Shown in pieces: positions 46,469-56,094 of a stretch of DNA of 64,000 bases (position 1 is its first letter; every line of letters begins with the position of its first letter). Source of the stretch: Rhodococcus sp. 1168 (GTDB lineage: Bacteria > Actinomycetota > Actinomycetes > Mycobacteriales > Mycobacteriaceae). The position numbers and the translations under genes are program-made. The notes below the pieces were generated by a model, which did not search any database, was not told where the DNA came from, and worked only from the letters and a program-made list of their open reading frames with translations. The stretch spans positions 186,001 through 250,000 of the forward strand of contig NZ_MKKY01000042.1 in the NCBI RefSeq assembly GCF_002091955.1, written 5' to 3'.

Positions 46469-48782
46469 CCCTCTCTCGTTCTACGAACTGTGGCGGATCG
46501 AACGCGGTGATCGGTGGCACTACGCCGTCGAAGCGTTCGATCTGCACCAGCACATGCTGGCCCGTGCACCCGTGTGACAGCGAAGAGGCGCCGACGTCGG
46601 CTGTCAGTACATTCGGGTTGCCATGCACGCACATCGATCCGACATCCGCGGGGTCCTCGGGGTCGTACCAGGCACCCGTCGCCAACTGCACCACGGCGGG
46701 CATCATGTCCTCGTCCACCACGACACCGGCGAGACAAGCACCACGATCGTTGAAGACCCTGACTACGTCGCCGTCGTGTAGCCCTCGGTCGGTCGCAGCC
46801 TTGGGGTGCATCCGGATCGGCTCACGGCCGTGCACCTTCGAAGCCTGACTTCTCGCTCCATGATCGAGTTGACTGTGCAGCCGTGTTCGTGGTTGATTCG
46901 CAATCAGATGCAGCGGAAATTGTTGCGCGCGTTCTCCTTTGAGCCACTCCACCGGTTCGTACCATGCTGGGTGCCCAATGCAGTCCTCGTAACCGAACTT
47001 CTCGATCACCTCGGAGAATATTTCTATGCGCCCACTCGGGGTTCGAAGCGGGTACTTCTCGGGATCGCCGCGGTAGTCCTCGAGCAGGGTCAGCCCGTCC
47101 TCGGTCGTCATCGGCCATGAACCGAGCTGCCAAAATTCTTCGAAATCTGGAGTGTCCACATTCATTCCGCGCAGGTAACCGCGCCACTGATCGTAGAGAT
47201 GCACCACCCACTCCTCCGTGGTGCGTCCCTCGGTGAATTGCGCACCGACTCCGAGTCTTTCGGCCACCGCGGAGAACGTATCGTAGTCGTCTCGCGCGTC
47301 GGCAAATCGGGGCACGGCAGGGTGCATGGCGACCAGCAATGGATCGTTGCGTGTGCAGCTGATGTCACTGCGCTCGAGCGACGTAGTCGACGGTACGACG
47401 ATGTCGGCGTGCTTGGCCATGGGCGTCCAGTACGGGTCGTGCACCACAACCGTGTCGGGCCGTGCCAGCGCCCGGCGAAGTCGTCCGAGATCCTGATGGT
47501 GGTGGAAGGGATTTCCGCCCGCCCAGTGCACCAGCCGAATATCGGGATACGTCAGTCGCAGTCCGTCGAAATCGAATTCCTCGCCGGGGTGGAGCAGCAT
47601 GTCCGACACGGCAGCCACCGGGATGAAAGCCTGCACCGGATTCGAGCCCTGGGGCAAGGTGGGAAGGGGGTACGGTACCGGCGCCAGCCCGGGCTCGTTC
47701 ATCGACCCGTAGCCGTGCCCGAATCCCCCACCGGGGATACCGATCTGCCCGAGCATCGACGCCAGTGTCACGCCCATCCACGGTGCTTGCTCGCCCGATT
47801 TCGTCCGCTGCAGAGACCACGTGACGGTGATCAAAGTGCGCCGCCTCGCCATCTCGCGCGCGAGGTCGGTGATCTCGGAGGTGGAGACGCCGCAGATGTT
47901 CGACGCCCACTCTGCGGTCTTGGGTGTGCCGTCCGCGACTCCGAGCAGATACTCCTCGAAGCGCGCGTATCCGGTACAAAATCGGTCGAGAAATGCTGTG
48001 TCGTGCAAGTTTTCGGAAACCAGAACATAGGCGAGTCCGAGCATCATCGCGACATCGGTGCCGGGAATCGGCGTCATCCAGCGAGCCGCACCGTCGAGAT
48101 CGTTTCGAAGCGGACTGATGGTGACGATCTTTCCGCCACGGGCGCGGAGCGCATCCAGAGCCGACGCCATGGGATGGTCGGAGGTTCCTCCGTGGTTGAT
48201 GCCGGTATTCTTCAGCGGAATTCCGCCGAACGCGACGATCAGTTCCGTCTTCCGGGCGATCACATCCCAGGAGGTGGAGCGAGAGAACATCTTCCAGTGG
48301 GCTCCCAGAACGTGCGGCATGACGACGCCCGTGGCTCCGAGCGAGTAGCTGTGCACCGAGCGCGTATAGCCGCCGATGCAATTGAGGAATCGGTGAACCT
48401 GGCTCTGCGCGTGATGGAATCGTCCGGCACTGGCCCACCCGTAGGAGCCGCCGTAGATCGCTTGGTTGCCATGCCTGTCGATCACGCGAGAAAGCTCGGC
48501 AGCCAGCAATTCGGTGAGTTCGTCCCAGGAGACCGACACGAACTCGTCGCTGCCGCGCCGATCCGTCGGACCTGGGCCGCGCTCGAGCCAGCCGCGTCGA
48601 ACGGCAGGGCCTTGCACCCGAGACCGGTGTGTCACCGAGCCGACGAGATTGCCCAGCACGGGCGAGGGATTACGGTCGGTCTCCTGGGGATGCACGGCGG
48701 TTACCTCGCCGTCGGCACTTTCGGCTCGAAACATTCCCCAGTGACCCATGTGCTGAGACGTTTCCGGGTACAGCGGTTTCAT
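46449..48782 (-). CDS. Molybdopterin oxidoreductase, biotin sulfoxide/TMAO reductase type
   Basis: A 777-residue DMSO reductase-family enzyme. The likely molybdenum ligand is Ser147 in HSYSLGATGVVMPHVLG; bis-MGD contacts are in LIVAFGGIPLKNTGINHGG and HWAGGNPFHHHQDLGRLRRA; the C-terminal domain has RVFNDRGACLAGVVVDEDM. There is no Cys cluster for [4Fe-4S] and no twin-arginine signal, as in cytoplasmic BisC. It probably reduces biotin or methionine sulfoxide or an N-oxide. The ATG overlaps the HAD gene stop by 4 bases, which fixes the start. Confidence 0.92.
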   Translation of the reverse strand: MKPLYPETSQHMGHWGMFRAESADGEVTAVHPQETDRNPSPVLGNLVGSVTHRSRVQGPAVRRGWLERGPGPTDRRGSDEFVSVSWDELTELLAAELSRVIDRHGNQAIYGGSYGWASAGRFHHAQSQVHRFLNCIGGYTRSVHSYSLGATGVVMPHVLGAHWKMFSRSTSWDVIARKTELIVAFGGIPLKNTGINHGGTSDHPMASALDALRARGGKIVTISPLRNDLDGAARWMTPIPGTDVAMMLGLAYVLVSENLHDTAFLDRFCTGYARFEEYLLGVADGTPKTAEWASNICGVSTSEITDLAREMARRRTLITVTWSLQRTKSGEQAPWMGVTLASMLGQIGIPGGGFGHGYGSMNEPGLAPVPYPLPTLPQGSNPVQAFIPVAAVSDMLLHPGEEFDFDGLRLTYPDIRLVHWAGGNPFHHHQDLGRLRRALARPDTVVVHDPYWTPMAKHADIVVPSTTSLERSDISCTRNDPLLVAMHPAVPRFADARDDYDTFSAVAERLGVGAQFTEGRTTEEWVVHLYDQWRGYLRGMNVDTPDFEEFWQLGSWPMTTEDGLTLLEDYRGDPEKYPLRTPSGRIEIFSEVIEKFGYEDCIGHPAWYEPVEWLKGERAQQFPLHLIANQPRTRLHSQLDHGARSQASKVHGREPIRMHPKAATDRGLHDGDVVRVFNDRGACLAGVVVDEDMMPAVVQLATGAWYDPEDPADVGSMCVHGNPNVLTADVGASSLSHGCTGQHVLVQIERFDGVVPPITAFDPPQFVERERVRRELG

Positions 48783-49528
48783 CGAATCCCGTTGCTCGCC
48801 AGTACATCCAACAAGGCGGTGGGACGCTCTCCCGTAGCGATCGGATCGACGAGGGCGAAAGAGCACCCTATTGCCCGTGCGGCCCCGTCGGCCTCTTCAC
48901 TGTCACCGACCATCAATGTCCGCGCCGGATCCACCCCGAGCGAACGCACCGCAGAAAGGAATATTTCCGGCTGAGGTTTGACGTAACCGACCTCGTACGA
49001 CAAGACGAACTCGCTGACGTAGTCGCTCACTCCGAGCGTGTCGAATGCCGGGCGGATGTCGAAGGCAATATTGCTCAGCACCGCAACTGGTATCGCTCTG
49101 CCGGCGAGCATCGCCAGCACGTGCGCCGTATCCGGGTACGGAGTCCAGCACGATGGGTCGATCACTCGGTCGTACACTGACTCGGACTGAGCGCGGTCGA
49201 TGACGCCGGATTCACGAAGAACATGCAAATATGCCTGACGGTGCAGCGCCGGATCGAGATCGCGGTTGCGCCAGGCGTGTCTGCTCACTTCGTCGAACTC
49301 GACGACCTCCCCCACCGGCGCAGTCATCCGTCGCATCAATTCCGCCGCACGGTGACCGTCGACCGGTGTTCCGTCCGAGTGCGTGACGGTCTCGAACCAA
49401 CTCTCGTCCTCCTCCAAACGGAACAGCGTTCCGGAGAAGTCGAACACCACTGCCTCGATCGGAGACGCGACGGACTGGTGACGCACAATGCCTGCCCCCA
49501 ACGCGTGCGTCTCCGACCCCGAGGTCAC
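48779..49528 (-). CDS. HAD-family hydrolase
   Basis: A 249-residue HAD phosphatase-type protein: motif [17 protein letters not shown] (Asp nucleophile, but Ser where phosphatases usually have the second Asp), motif [12 protein letters not shown], motif III Lys in [11 protein letters not shown], motif [19 protein letters not shown]. The family is broad and the substrate unknown. It overlaps chdC and the molybdoenzyme gene by 4 bases at each end. Confidence 0.88.
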   Translation of the reverse strand: MTSGSETHALGAGIVRHQSVASPIEAVVFDFSGTLFRLEEDESWFETVTHSDGTPVDGHRAAELMRRMTAPVGEVVEFDEVSRHAWRNRDLDPALHRQAYLHVLRESGVIDRAQSESVYDRVIDPSCWTPYPDTAHVLAMLAGRAIPVAVLSNIAFDIRPAFDTLGVSDYVSEFVLSYEVGYVKPQPEIFLSAVRSLGVDPARTLMVGDSEEADGAARAIGCSFALVDPIATGERPTALLDVLASNGIR

Positions 49529-50220
49529 GGCAGTGACGTGACGAGCGCTTCGACGTCGACGCGTGGCCCGGTGAAGAATGGAGTCTCTTCGCGAACGTGC
49601 CTACGTGCCTCGGTTGCGCGTAGATCCCGCATCAGGTCGACGATGCGATCGAGTTCGGGAGCTTCGAAGGCGAGGATCCACTCGTAGTCACCCAACGCGA
49701 ACGCCGGGACCGTGTTGGCGCGCACGTCCTTGTATCCGCGCGCGGCCTTGCCATGGTCGGAGAGCATCGTGCGTCGCTCTTCGTCGGGGAGCAAGTACCA
49801 ATCGATGGAACGCACGAACGGGTAGACACAGATGTAGGCACCGGGTTCTTCACCAGCGATGAACGCTGGGACGTGGGACTTGTTGAACTCGGCAGGACGA
49901 TGCAGCGCGGTGTTGCTCCACACCGGGGTACTGGCCTTGCCGAGCACGGTGGTACGACGAAAATCCGAGTACGTAGCCTGCAGGTCTTCGATCCGCTCCG
50001 CGTGTGTCCACACCATGAAGTCGGCGTCGGCTCGCATGCCTGCGATGTCGTACACACCACGTACTGCGACGCCTTTTTCTTCCTGACTCTCGAAGAACAC
50101 TCGCGCTTGTTCGGCGGCTTCGGCTCGGTCCTCGCCCAGGACGCCGGGTGTGACCTTGAAGACCGAGAACATCAGGTAGCGGAGGGTCGAATTGAGGGTT
50201 GTGTAGTCCAAACGTGGCAT
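49525..50220 (-). CDS. chdC: Coproheme decarboxylase (HemQ/ChdC)
   Basis: A 231-residue enzyme making haem b from coproheme III in the coproporphyrin-dependent pathway. The catalytic segment reads [20 protein letters not shown] followed by [10 protein letters not shown] with the haem-ligand His; [17 protein letters not shown] is also conserved. The ATG ([10 protein letters not shown]) lies 4 bases after the hemY stop. It belongs to the hemE-hemY-chdC unit. Confidence 0.94.
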   Translation of the reverse strand: MPRLDYTTLNSTLRYLMFSVFKVTPGVLGEDRAEAAEQARVFFESQEEKGVAVRGVYDIAGMRADADFMVWTHAERIEDLQATYSDFRRTTVLGKASTPVWSNTALHRPAEFNKSHVPAFIAGEEPGAYICVYPFVRSIDWYLLPDEERRTMLSDHGKAARGYKDVRANTVPAFALGDYEWILAFEAPELDRIVDLMRDLRATEARRHVREETPFFTGPRVDVEALVTSLP

Positions 50221-50224
50221 GGCT

Positions 50225-51586
50225 CTATCGTGCCACTTCCGCAATGCGTGTGGCTGCTCTGGTGGCCGAAGCGACACAAGCAGGCACTCCGACACCGTGA
50301 CTCCACGCACCCGCCACGGCCAACCCGTCGACATCGCGCACAGCTGCCTCGATTGCGGCAACTCGGTCCACGTGGCCAGGCGCGTACTGCGCTAGGCCCC
50401 CGTGCCATCGCTGCACGAACGAGGACGACGGCGCAGAATCCACGCCGGTCACCCGGTATAGGTCTCGTACGGCCGCTTCGACCAACTTCTCGTCGGACCA
50501 GTCGAGCGGGCCTGCGTCACCGAATCGTGCAAGCGACGCACGGACCAGTGAAATACCGCGTTCCGCGAGATGCGACCACTTTTTGCTGGACAACGTGAAC
50601 GCCTTGACGGCGAGTCCGGCGTCGGTGGCCACGAGTACACCGGAGTTGTCGGGCAGGTCGACGGCGGTGTCGAACGCCATAGCCACCACGACCGACGACG
50701 CAAGCTCGATTTCGGCTGCGGCTGCGGCTGCATCCGGAACGACAGAGCCCAGTATCGACGCCAGTGCCGGCGCGGGAACTGCCAGCACCACCGCATCGAA
50801 CTGCCCGATCGAATCCACCACCCAACCGCTGTTCTCGCGGCGAACGGACGTCACGGCATTGCCAAACAGGGTGCGCGGTGCTGCGGCCGCAACCAGCGCG
50901 TCGATCAAGGTGCGATATCCATCACGCAGTGCACCGAAAACCGGCACCGAACTCGGAGCCGGAAGCACGGACGCCACGGCCGCCGACAGACTGGAAGCTC
51001 CGGCGTCCAGGGCCGCTGCCAGAGTAGGCAGTGCTGCGCGAACCCCGATCGAATCGGAAAGCCCTGAGTAGACGCCGCCCAGCAACGGGTCGACCGATCG
51101 CGCGAGAACCTGTTCACCGAATCGCGAACTGACCAACTCGGCGACGCTGAGGTCGCTGGATCGGTCCCAGGACAACTCGGTATCGCCCTCACCGGCGATT
51201 GCGGCCAGCGACCGTGCATCCACGAGGCCCTCCACGGAGGCCGCGTCTGCCGGGATACCCATCAAAGTCCCGGCCGGAAGTGGATGAAGCCTCTCGCCCG
51301 AGAAGATGAGAGGACGCAATCCGGCCGGATGGACGAGTTGGGCGCTCAATCCGAGCTCATCCATCAGGGCAGGCACTTCGGGTCTACGGCCGATGAAAGC
51401 CTCGGCACCGACATCGAACGGGCCGCCTGCCAACGTGACCGTGCGCAACGTGCCGCCGAGGCGCATCGATTCTTCGACGATGGTGATATCGGCTTCGGGA
51501 CCCCACCTCTGCCGCAGTCTGAAGGCCGCGACAAGACCGGTTACCCCGCCACCCACCACCACAACGCGAGGCGGCCTCCCGGTCAC
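50225..51586 (-). CDS. hemY: Coproporphyrinogen III oxidase (HemY/CgoX type)
   Basis: A 453-residue FAD enzyme. [17 protein letters not shown] is the dinucleotide-binding fold, [15 protein letters not shown] the substrate-side segment, and [15 protein letters not shown] closes the FAD site. With ChdC present, the pathway predicts oxidation of coproporphyrinogen III to coproporphyrin III rather than of protoporphyrinogen. The GTG start overlaps the hemE stop by 4 bases. Confidence 0.93.
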   Translation of the reverse strand: MTGRPPRVVVVGGGVTGLVAAFRLRQRWGPEADITIVEESMRLGGTLRTVTLAGGPFDVGAEAFIGRRPEVPALMDELGLSAQLVHPAGLRPLIFSGERLHPLPAGTLMGIPADAASVEGLVDARSLAAIAGEGDTELSWDRSSDLSVAELVSSRFGEQVLARSVDPLLGGVYSGLSDSIGVRAALPTLAAALDAGASSLSAAVASVLPAPSSVPVFGALRDGYRTLIDALVAAAAPRTLFGNAVTSVRRENSGWVVDSIGQFDAVVLAVPAPALASILGSVVPDAAAAAAEIELASSVVVAMAFDTAVDLPDNSGVLVATDAGLAVKAFTLSSKKWSHLAERGISLVRASLARFGDAGPLDWSDEKLVEAAVRDLYRVTGVDSAPSSSFVQRWHGGLAQYAPGHVDRVAAIEAAVRDVDGLAVAGAWSHGVGVPACVASATRAATRIAEVAR

Positions 51587-52647
51587 AGCGAGTGCACCAA
51601 CTCCACAACCCGGGTCAGCACATCCGGATCGGTATCGGGCAGGACCCCGTGACCGAGGTTGAATACATGCCCCACAGCGCCTCCTTCGACGGCGCGATCG
51701 CCCTCCGCGACGATGCGTCGAACCTCACTCTCGACGGCATCCCAACCAGCGAAAAGCACCGCAGGGTCCAGGTTTCCCTGCAACGCCTTGCCCGGGCCGA
51801 CGCGTCGGGCTGCGACATCGAGGGGAATTCTCCAGTCGACACCGACCATGTCGGCACCGGCCTCTCCCATGGCACCGAGGAGTTCGCCGGTCCCGACACC
51901 GAAATGAATCTTCGGTACGCCGGCCGGGGACATTGCATCGAGCACCTTCGTCGAGTGAGGCAGCACGAACTCACGGTAGTCCGCCAGTGAGAGCGCACCT
52001 GCCCAGGAGTCGAAGAGCTGGACCGCGTCGACACCAGCCGCCAGCTGCGCCCGCAGGAACGTGATCGTCGTGTCGGCGAGAGTGTCGAGAAGGGTGTGCC
52101 ACGTGGCCGGATCCGAGCGCATCAGCGCTTTGGTCTTCTCGTGGTTCTTACTCGGTCCACCTTCGACCAGGTAGGAGGCGAGCGTGAACGGTGCCCCAGC
52201 GAATCCGATGAGCGGGGTGTCGCCCAGTTCGCGGGTGAGCGTTGTCACCGCATCGGTGACCTGCTCGACCTGCTCGGCGCGCAACTGAGGCAACGCTGCG
52301 ACGTCAGCTGCCGTACGTACCGGCGACGCCACCACCGGCCCGGTTCCGGCAACGATGTCGAGATCGATACCCGCGGCCTTCAGCGGAACCACGATGTCCG
52401 AGAAAAGGATGGCTGCGTCGACGTCATGGCGTCGAACCGGCTGCAGCGTGATCTCGACCACCAGATCGGCAGTGAAGCACGACTCGAGCATGCCGGTACC
52501 GACTCTGAGCTTGCGGTACTCGGGCAGCGATCGTCCGGCCTGCCGCATGAACCACACCGGACGACGTGATGTCGCCCGTCCCGCGATGGTGGCCAACAAA
52601 GGCGCGTCGGGCAGCTGACGGCGAGGGTACGGCGCGTTTGTGTTCAT
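51583..52647 (-). CDS. hemE: Uroporphyrinogen decarboxylase
   Basis: A 354-residue enzyme decarboxylating uroporphyrinogen III to coproporphyrinogen [23 protein letters not shown] is the N-terminal signature, [12 protein letters not shown] and [14 protein letters not shown] follow, and [10 protein letters not shown] and [14 protein letters not shown] are present. Several in-frame ATGs lie close together at the start; the third ([11 protein letters not shown]) is chosen by length. First gene of the haem unit, divergent from the DUF3000 gene. Confidence 0.95.
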   Translation of the reverse strand: MNTNAPYPRRQLPDAPLLATIAGRATSRRPVWFMRQAGRSLPEYRKLRVGTGMLESCFTADLVVEITLQPVRRHDVDAAILFSDIVVPLKAAGIDLDIVAGTGPVVASPVRTAADVAALPQLRAEQVEQVTDAVTTLTRELGDTPLIGFAGAPFTLASYLVEGGPSKNHEKTKALMRSDPATWHTLLDTLADTTITFLRAQLAAGVDAVQLFDSWAGALSLADYREFVLPHSTKVLDAMSPAGVPKIHFGVGTGELLGAMGEAGADMVGVDWRIPLDVAARRVGPGKALQGNLDPAVLFAGWDAVESEVRRIVAEGDRAVEGGAVGHVFNLGHGVLPDTDPDVLTRVVELVHSL

Positions 52648-52803
52648 TGCCATCCATGCTGCCACGAGAACAGAATATTGCCGCCATGCAGGCCTGAGCG
52701 CGCCTCATGGCCCCGACGATTCTGCGTCGGTTGTCCTGCAGTCGGTCGCACGTGCGGCGCGCCTCCACCGAACCGAAAGGTGACGAGTCTAACGTCCGGA
52801 GGT

Positions 52804-53403
52804 GTGACCAATCCCGGATCCACTGCCGAACCTGCGCCGTTTCGATCGGCGATCGAGGCGATGCACCGGGCCGTCGTGCACCCATCCATCGAACTCGGAC
52901 CGATCCGGCCACCTCAACGCCTAGCCCCGTTCAGCTACGCGATGGGCGGTGAAGTCGAACATTCGGCATCCGAAGGTATCGCGGAACAATCCGAAGGCGA
53001 TGCGTTCGGTCGGTTGATTCTGCTCTACGACCCAGACGGTGACGAAGCCTGGAACGGAACAATGCGTCTGGTCGCCTATATCCAGGCCGACGTAGATGAA
53101 TCGCTTGCCTCCGACCCCATGTTGCCCGAGGTGGCATGGAGTTGGTTGGTCGATGCCTTGGAGACTCGGTCGGAGCCGCTGAACGCCCTCGGCGGGACGG
53201 TGACCTCGACGAGTTCGGTGCGCTATGGCGATATCGCCGGTCCACCGCGAGCCCATCAGCTCGAACTGCGCGCGTCGTGGACCCCCACCACCGGCCAGTT
53301 GGCTCCGCATGTCGAGGCCTTCTGCGAGGTGCTTGCCTATGCTGCTGGACTGCCACCCGCCGGAATCACCGAACTTCGCGCACACGGCGGTAGCCGGACC
53401 TGA
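52804..53403 (+). CDS. DUF3000 domain protein (Rv2680-like)
   Basis: A 199-residue soluble protein: FRSAIEAMHRAVVHPSIELG, PFSYAMGGEV, GRLILLYDPDGDEAWNGTMR, MLPEVAWSWLVDAL and HVEAFCEVLAYAAGLPPAG, all conserved in DUF3000. Always next to RNase D in relatives, which suggests a link, but its function is unknown. The start is uncertain: this GTG has GGAGG only 2 bases upstream, and another GTG lies 8 codons earlier. Confidence 0.85.
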   Translation: MTNPGSTAEPAPFRSAIEAMHRAVVHPSIELGPIRPPQRLAPFSYAMGGEVEHSASEGIAEQSEGDAFGRLILLYDPDGDEAWNGTMRLVAYIQADVDESLASDPMLPEVAWSWLVDALETRSEPLNALGGTVTSTSSVRYGDIAGPPRAHQLELRASWTPTTGQLAPHVEAFCEVLAYAAGLPPAGITELRAHGGSRT

Positions 53404-53445
53404 GTTCGTACCGCGTCGCGGGATGAGGCCTTAGAGTCTGCTCTC

Positions 53446-54795
53446 ATGTCAGCGATGAGTTCCAACGATGCCTCGGACGTAACGAACGACGGTGACAACG
53501 TCGATGCGCACGCTCCGACACCCCTGTTGGCGCCTGCCGACGGCGTTCCCGCAGTTGTCGACACCGCCGAGGGCGTGGTCGCGGCAGCCGAAATGCTCGC
53601 GGGTGGTCACGGCCCGCTTGCGGTAGATGCCGAGCGTGCGTCGGGCTTCCGCTATTCGCAGCGCGCCTACCTACTGCAGTTTCGACGACGCGGGGCAGGC
53701 ACCATCCTGCTCGACCCGATCCCGGTCACCGGCGCACTCGAACCGCTGGCTTCGGTGATCAATCCTCTCGAATGGGTTTTGCACTCGGCCGACCAGGATT
53801 TGCCCGGGCTCGCTGAACTCGGGCTCGTGCCCGCGGCCTTGTACGACACCGAACTGGCCGGACGACTCGCCGGTTTCGAACGAGTCGGGCTCGGCCCGAT
53901 CGTCGAACGCACGCTCGGCTTGTCGCTTCAGAAGGGACACGGAGCGGCAGATTGGTCGACACGTCCACTCCCCGACAGCTGGCTGAACTACGCCGCGCTC
54001 GACGTCGAAGTGCTGCTCGAACTGCATGATGCGATGACCGAGGAACTCGCAGCGAAGAACAAAACCGAGTGGGCACGACAAGAGTTCGCGCACATCCTTG
54101 CGCTCGGTCCAGCAAAGCCCAAGCCCGACCGCTGGCGAAAAACGTCGGGAATCCACGCCGTCAAATCGGCGAGGGTATTGGCCTCCGTTCGTGAATTGTG
54201 GCGCTCACGCGACGAGATTGCGGCGCACAGAGACATTGCGCCGAGCCGTATTCTGCCCGACTCGGCGATTGTCGCCGCAGCGACGGCAGATCCGAAGACC
54301 GAGGGCGAACTACGTGCACTGCCGGTATTCGGTGGTCCGCGTCAGCGACGCTCGACCAAGGTGTGGCTGTCTGCCCTCGAGCGCGCACGACGCTTGCCGA
54401 CCGAGGAGCTTCCGCCCAAGTCGGCTCCCTTCGACGGCCCTCCTCCGGTGAATCGGTGGGCGCGCCGTGAGCCCGAGGCCGCGGAAAGACTGACGACCGT
54501 ACGTACGGCGATGACAGCACTGAGCGAAGAGGTCGAGGTGCCGGTGGAGAACCTACTCATGCCGGATTTGCTGCGCCGGCTGGTGTGGGATTGGACACCC
54601 GTCGAACGTGATGTCGCGGAGGACATCATCGACAAGAAGCTCACCGAGGGGCGGGCGCGGCCGTGGCAGCGGGACCTGGTCGTACCAGTTCTCGCCGACG
54701 CACTGATCTCCGGGCAACAGACTGGGATCCCTGAGCAAACGAGTGGGAACCCTGCTCAAGAGAGTGGCACCCCTGAGCAAGTTACCGGCGGGTAA
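53446..54795 (+). CDS. Ribonuclease D-like 3'-5' exonuclease with HRDC domain
   Basis: A 449-residue DEDD exonuclease. Catalytic acids: VDAERASGFRYSQRAYLLQF (Asp, Glu), HSADQDLPGLAELG (Asp) and NYAALDVEVLLELHD (Tyr-x3-Asp). An HRDC-type domain follows (ARVLASVRELWRSRDEIA, SRILPDSAIVAAA). The last 27 residues are three 7-residue repeats. It likely trims structured RNAs. It lies 42 bases after the DUF3000 gene. Confidence 0.92.
   Translation: MSAMSSNDASDVTNDGDNVDAHAPTPLLAPADGVPAVVDTAEGVVAAAEMLAGGHGPLAVDAERASGFRYSQRAYLLQFRRRGAGTILLDPIPVTGALEPLASVINPLEWVLHSADQDLPGLAELGLVPAALYDTELAGRLAGFERVGLGPIVERTLGLSLQKGHGAADWSTRPLPDSWLNYAALDVEVLLELHDAMTEELAAKNKTEWARQEFAHILALGPAKPKPDRWRKTSGIHAVKSARVLASVRELWRSRDEIAAHRDIAPSRILPDSAIVAAATADPKTEGELRALPVFGGPRQRRSTKVWLSALERARRLPTEELPPKSAPFDGPPPVNRWARREPEAAERLTTVRTAMTALSEEVEVPVENLLMPDLLRRLVWDWTPVERDVAEDIIDKKLTEGRARPWQRDLVVPVLADALISGQQTGIPEQTSGNPAQESGTPEQVTGG
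54721..54783 (+). repeat. Three tandem 21-bp repeats in the 3' end of the RNase D gene
   Basis: Three in-frame units, each 21 bases and encoding TGIPEQT, SGNPAQE and SGTPEQV. Together they make a Gly/Pro/Glu/Gln tail just before the stop codon. Confidence 0.85.
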
Positions 54796-54867
54796 TACCG
54801 GCTAGAGTGGATGGCGGTCCGGCGTCAGCCGGGCCGCAATTCCGCATCTTCCCGGGAGGATCGAAGC

Positions 54868-56094
54868 GTGTCTGTACCCGCGTCCACAAGCTCACAGCGC
54901 AATGTCGTGTTCGTAGACGGCATCCGCACACCGTTCGGCAAAGCAGGCCCCAAGGGCATCTACGCCGACACTCGCGCCGACGACCTCGTCGTCAAAGCGA
55001 TCCGCGAACTACTGCGGAAAAACCCGGCACTGCCCCCCGAGCGCATCGACGAAGTCGCCATTGCGGCGACGACGCAAACCGGTGATCAGGGGCTGACCAT
55101 CGGACGCACGTCCGCTCTCCTCGCCGGACTCCCCCACAGCGTCCCCGGATTCGCCATCGACCGCATGTGCGCGGGCGCGATGACGTCCGTGACGACGACA
55201 GGTTCCGGCATCGGATTCGGTCAGTACGACGTCGTCATCGCCGGTGGCGTCGAGCACATGGGCCGTCACCCGATGGGCGAAGGCGTAGACCCCAATCCGC
55301 GCTTCCTCACCGATCGGCTCGTCGACCCGAGCGCACTCGTCATGGGCAACACGGCCGAGAATTTGCACGATCGGTTTCCGAGTATCACCAAGGACCGCAC
55401 GGACGCCTACGCCGTCGCGAGCCAGAACAAGTACGAGGCCGCCAAGAAGGCCGGTTTCATCGCCGACACTCTCGTACCGGTAGCCACCAAGTCCGCAGCT
55501 GGTTGGGGCCTGGCCACCGAGGACGAGCCGCCACGTCCCGGAACAACCATCGACGACCTCGCGAAGCTCAAGACTCCGTTCCGCCCAGCGGGCCGGGTCA
55601 CAGCAGGAAATGCTGCCGGTCTCAACGACGGTGCCACCGCTGCGATCCTCGCCGGCGAGGACACCGCGCACGAGCTCGGTCTGAACATCGGTATGCGCAT
55701 GGTCGGCTTCTCGTTTGCAGGCGTCGACCCTGCCGTCATGGGCATCGGACCGGTCCCCGCCACCGAGAAGTTGCTCGGCCGCACCGGTTTGAGCATCTCC
55801 GACATCGGATTGTTCGAAATCAACGAGGCGTTCGCAGTGCAGGTTCTCGCGTTCCTCGAGCACTACGGCATCGCCGACGACGATCCCCGTGTCAACCAGT
55901 GGGGTGGCGCCATCGCCTGCGGGCACCCACTCGCGTCCTCTGGGGTGCGTCTGATGACTCAGTTGAGCCGCCAGTTCGCTCAGCGCCCCGACGTTCGCTA
56001 CGGCCTGACGACCATGTGCATCGGTCTCGGCATGGGCGGAACCGTCATTTGGGAAAACCCGATCCACTCCGATTACTCAGGAGCGAAGGCATGA
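54868..56094 (+). CDS. fadA: Acetyl-CoA acyltransferase (3-ketoacyl-CoA thiolase)
   Basis: A 408-residue thiolase finishing fatty-acid beta-oxidation. Nucleophile Cys101 in DRMCAGAMTS, EINEAFAVQVLAF, the His motif GGAIACGHPLASSGVRL and the second Cys in CIGLGMGG. The GTG start has GGGAGGA 7 bases upstream. Its stop overlaps the fadB start by 4 bases, so the two subunits are co-translated. Confidence 0.95.
   Translation: MSVPASTSSQRNVVFVDGIRTPFGKAGPKGIYADTRADDLVVKAIRELLRKNPALPPERIDEVAIAATTQTGDQGLTIGRTSALLAGLPHSVPGFAIDRMCAGAMTSVTTTGSGIGFGQYDVVIAGGVEHMGRHPMGEGVDPNPRFLTDRLVDPSALVMGNTAENLHDRFPSITKDRTDAYAVASQNKYEAAKKAGFIADTLVPVATKSAAGWGLATEDEPPRPGTTIDDLAKLKTPFRPAGRVTAGNAAGLNDGATAAILAGEDTAHELGLNIGMRMVGFSFAGVDPAVMGIGPVPATEKLLGRTGLSISDIGLFEINEAFAVQVLAFLEHYGIADDDPRVNQWGGAIACGHPLASSGVRLMTQLSRQFAQRPDVRYGLTTMCIGLGMGGTVIWENPIHSDYSGAKA

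Noticed and set aside
55167..56090. Very long open frame upstream of fadB, overlapping fadA in another frame
   Set aside because: It is Arg/His-rich shadow coding typical of high GC; fadA is intact and the fadB start is fixed by the ATGA overlap.
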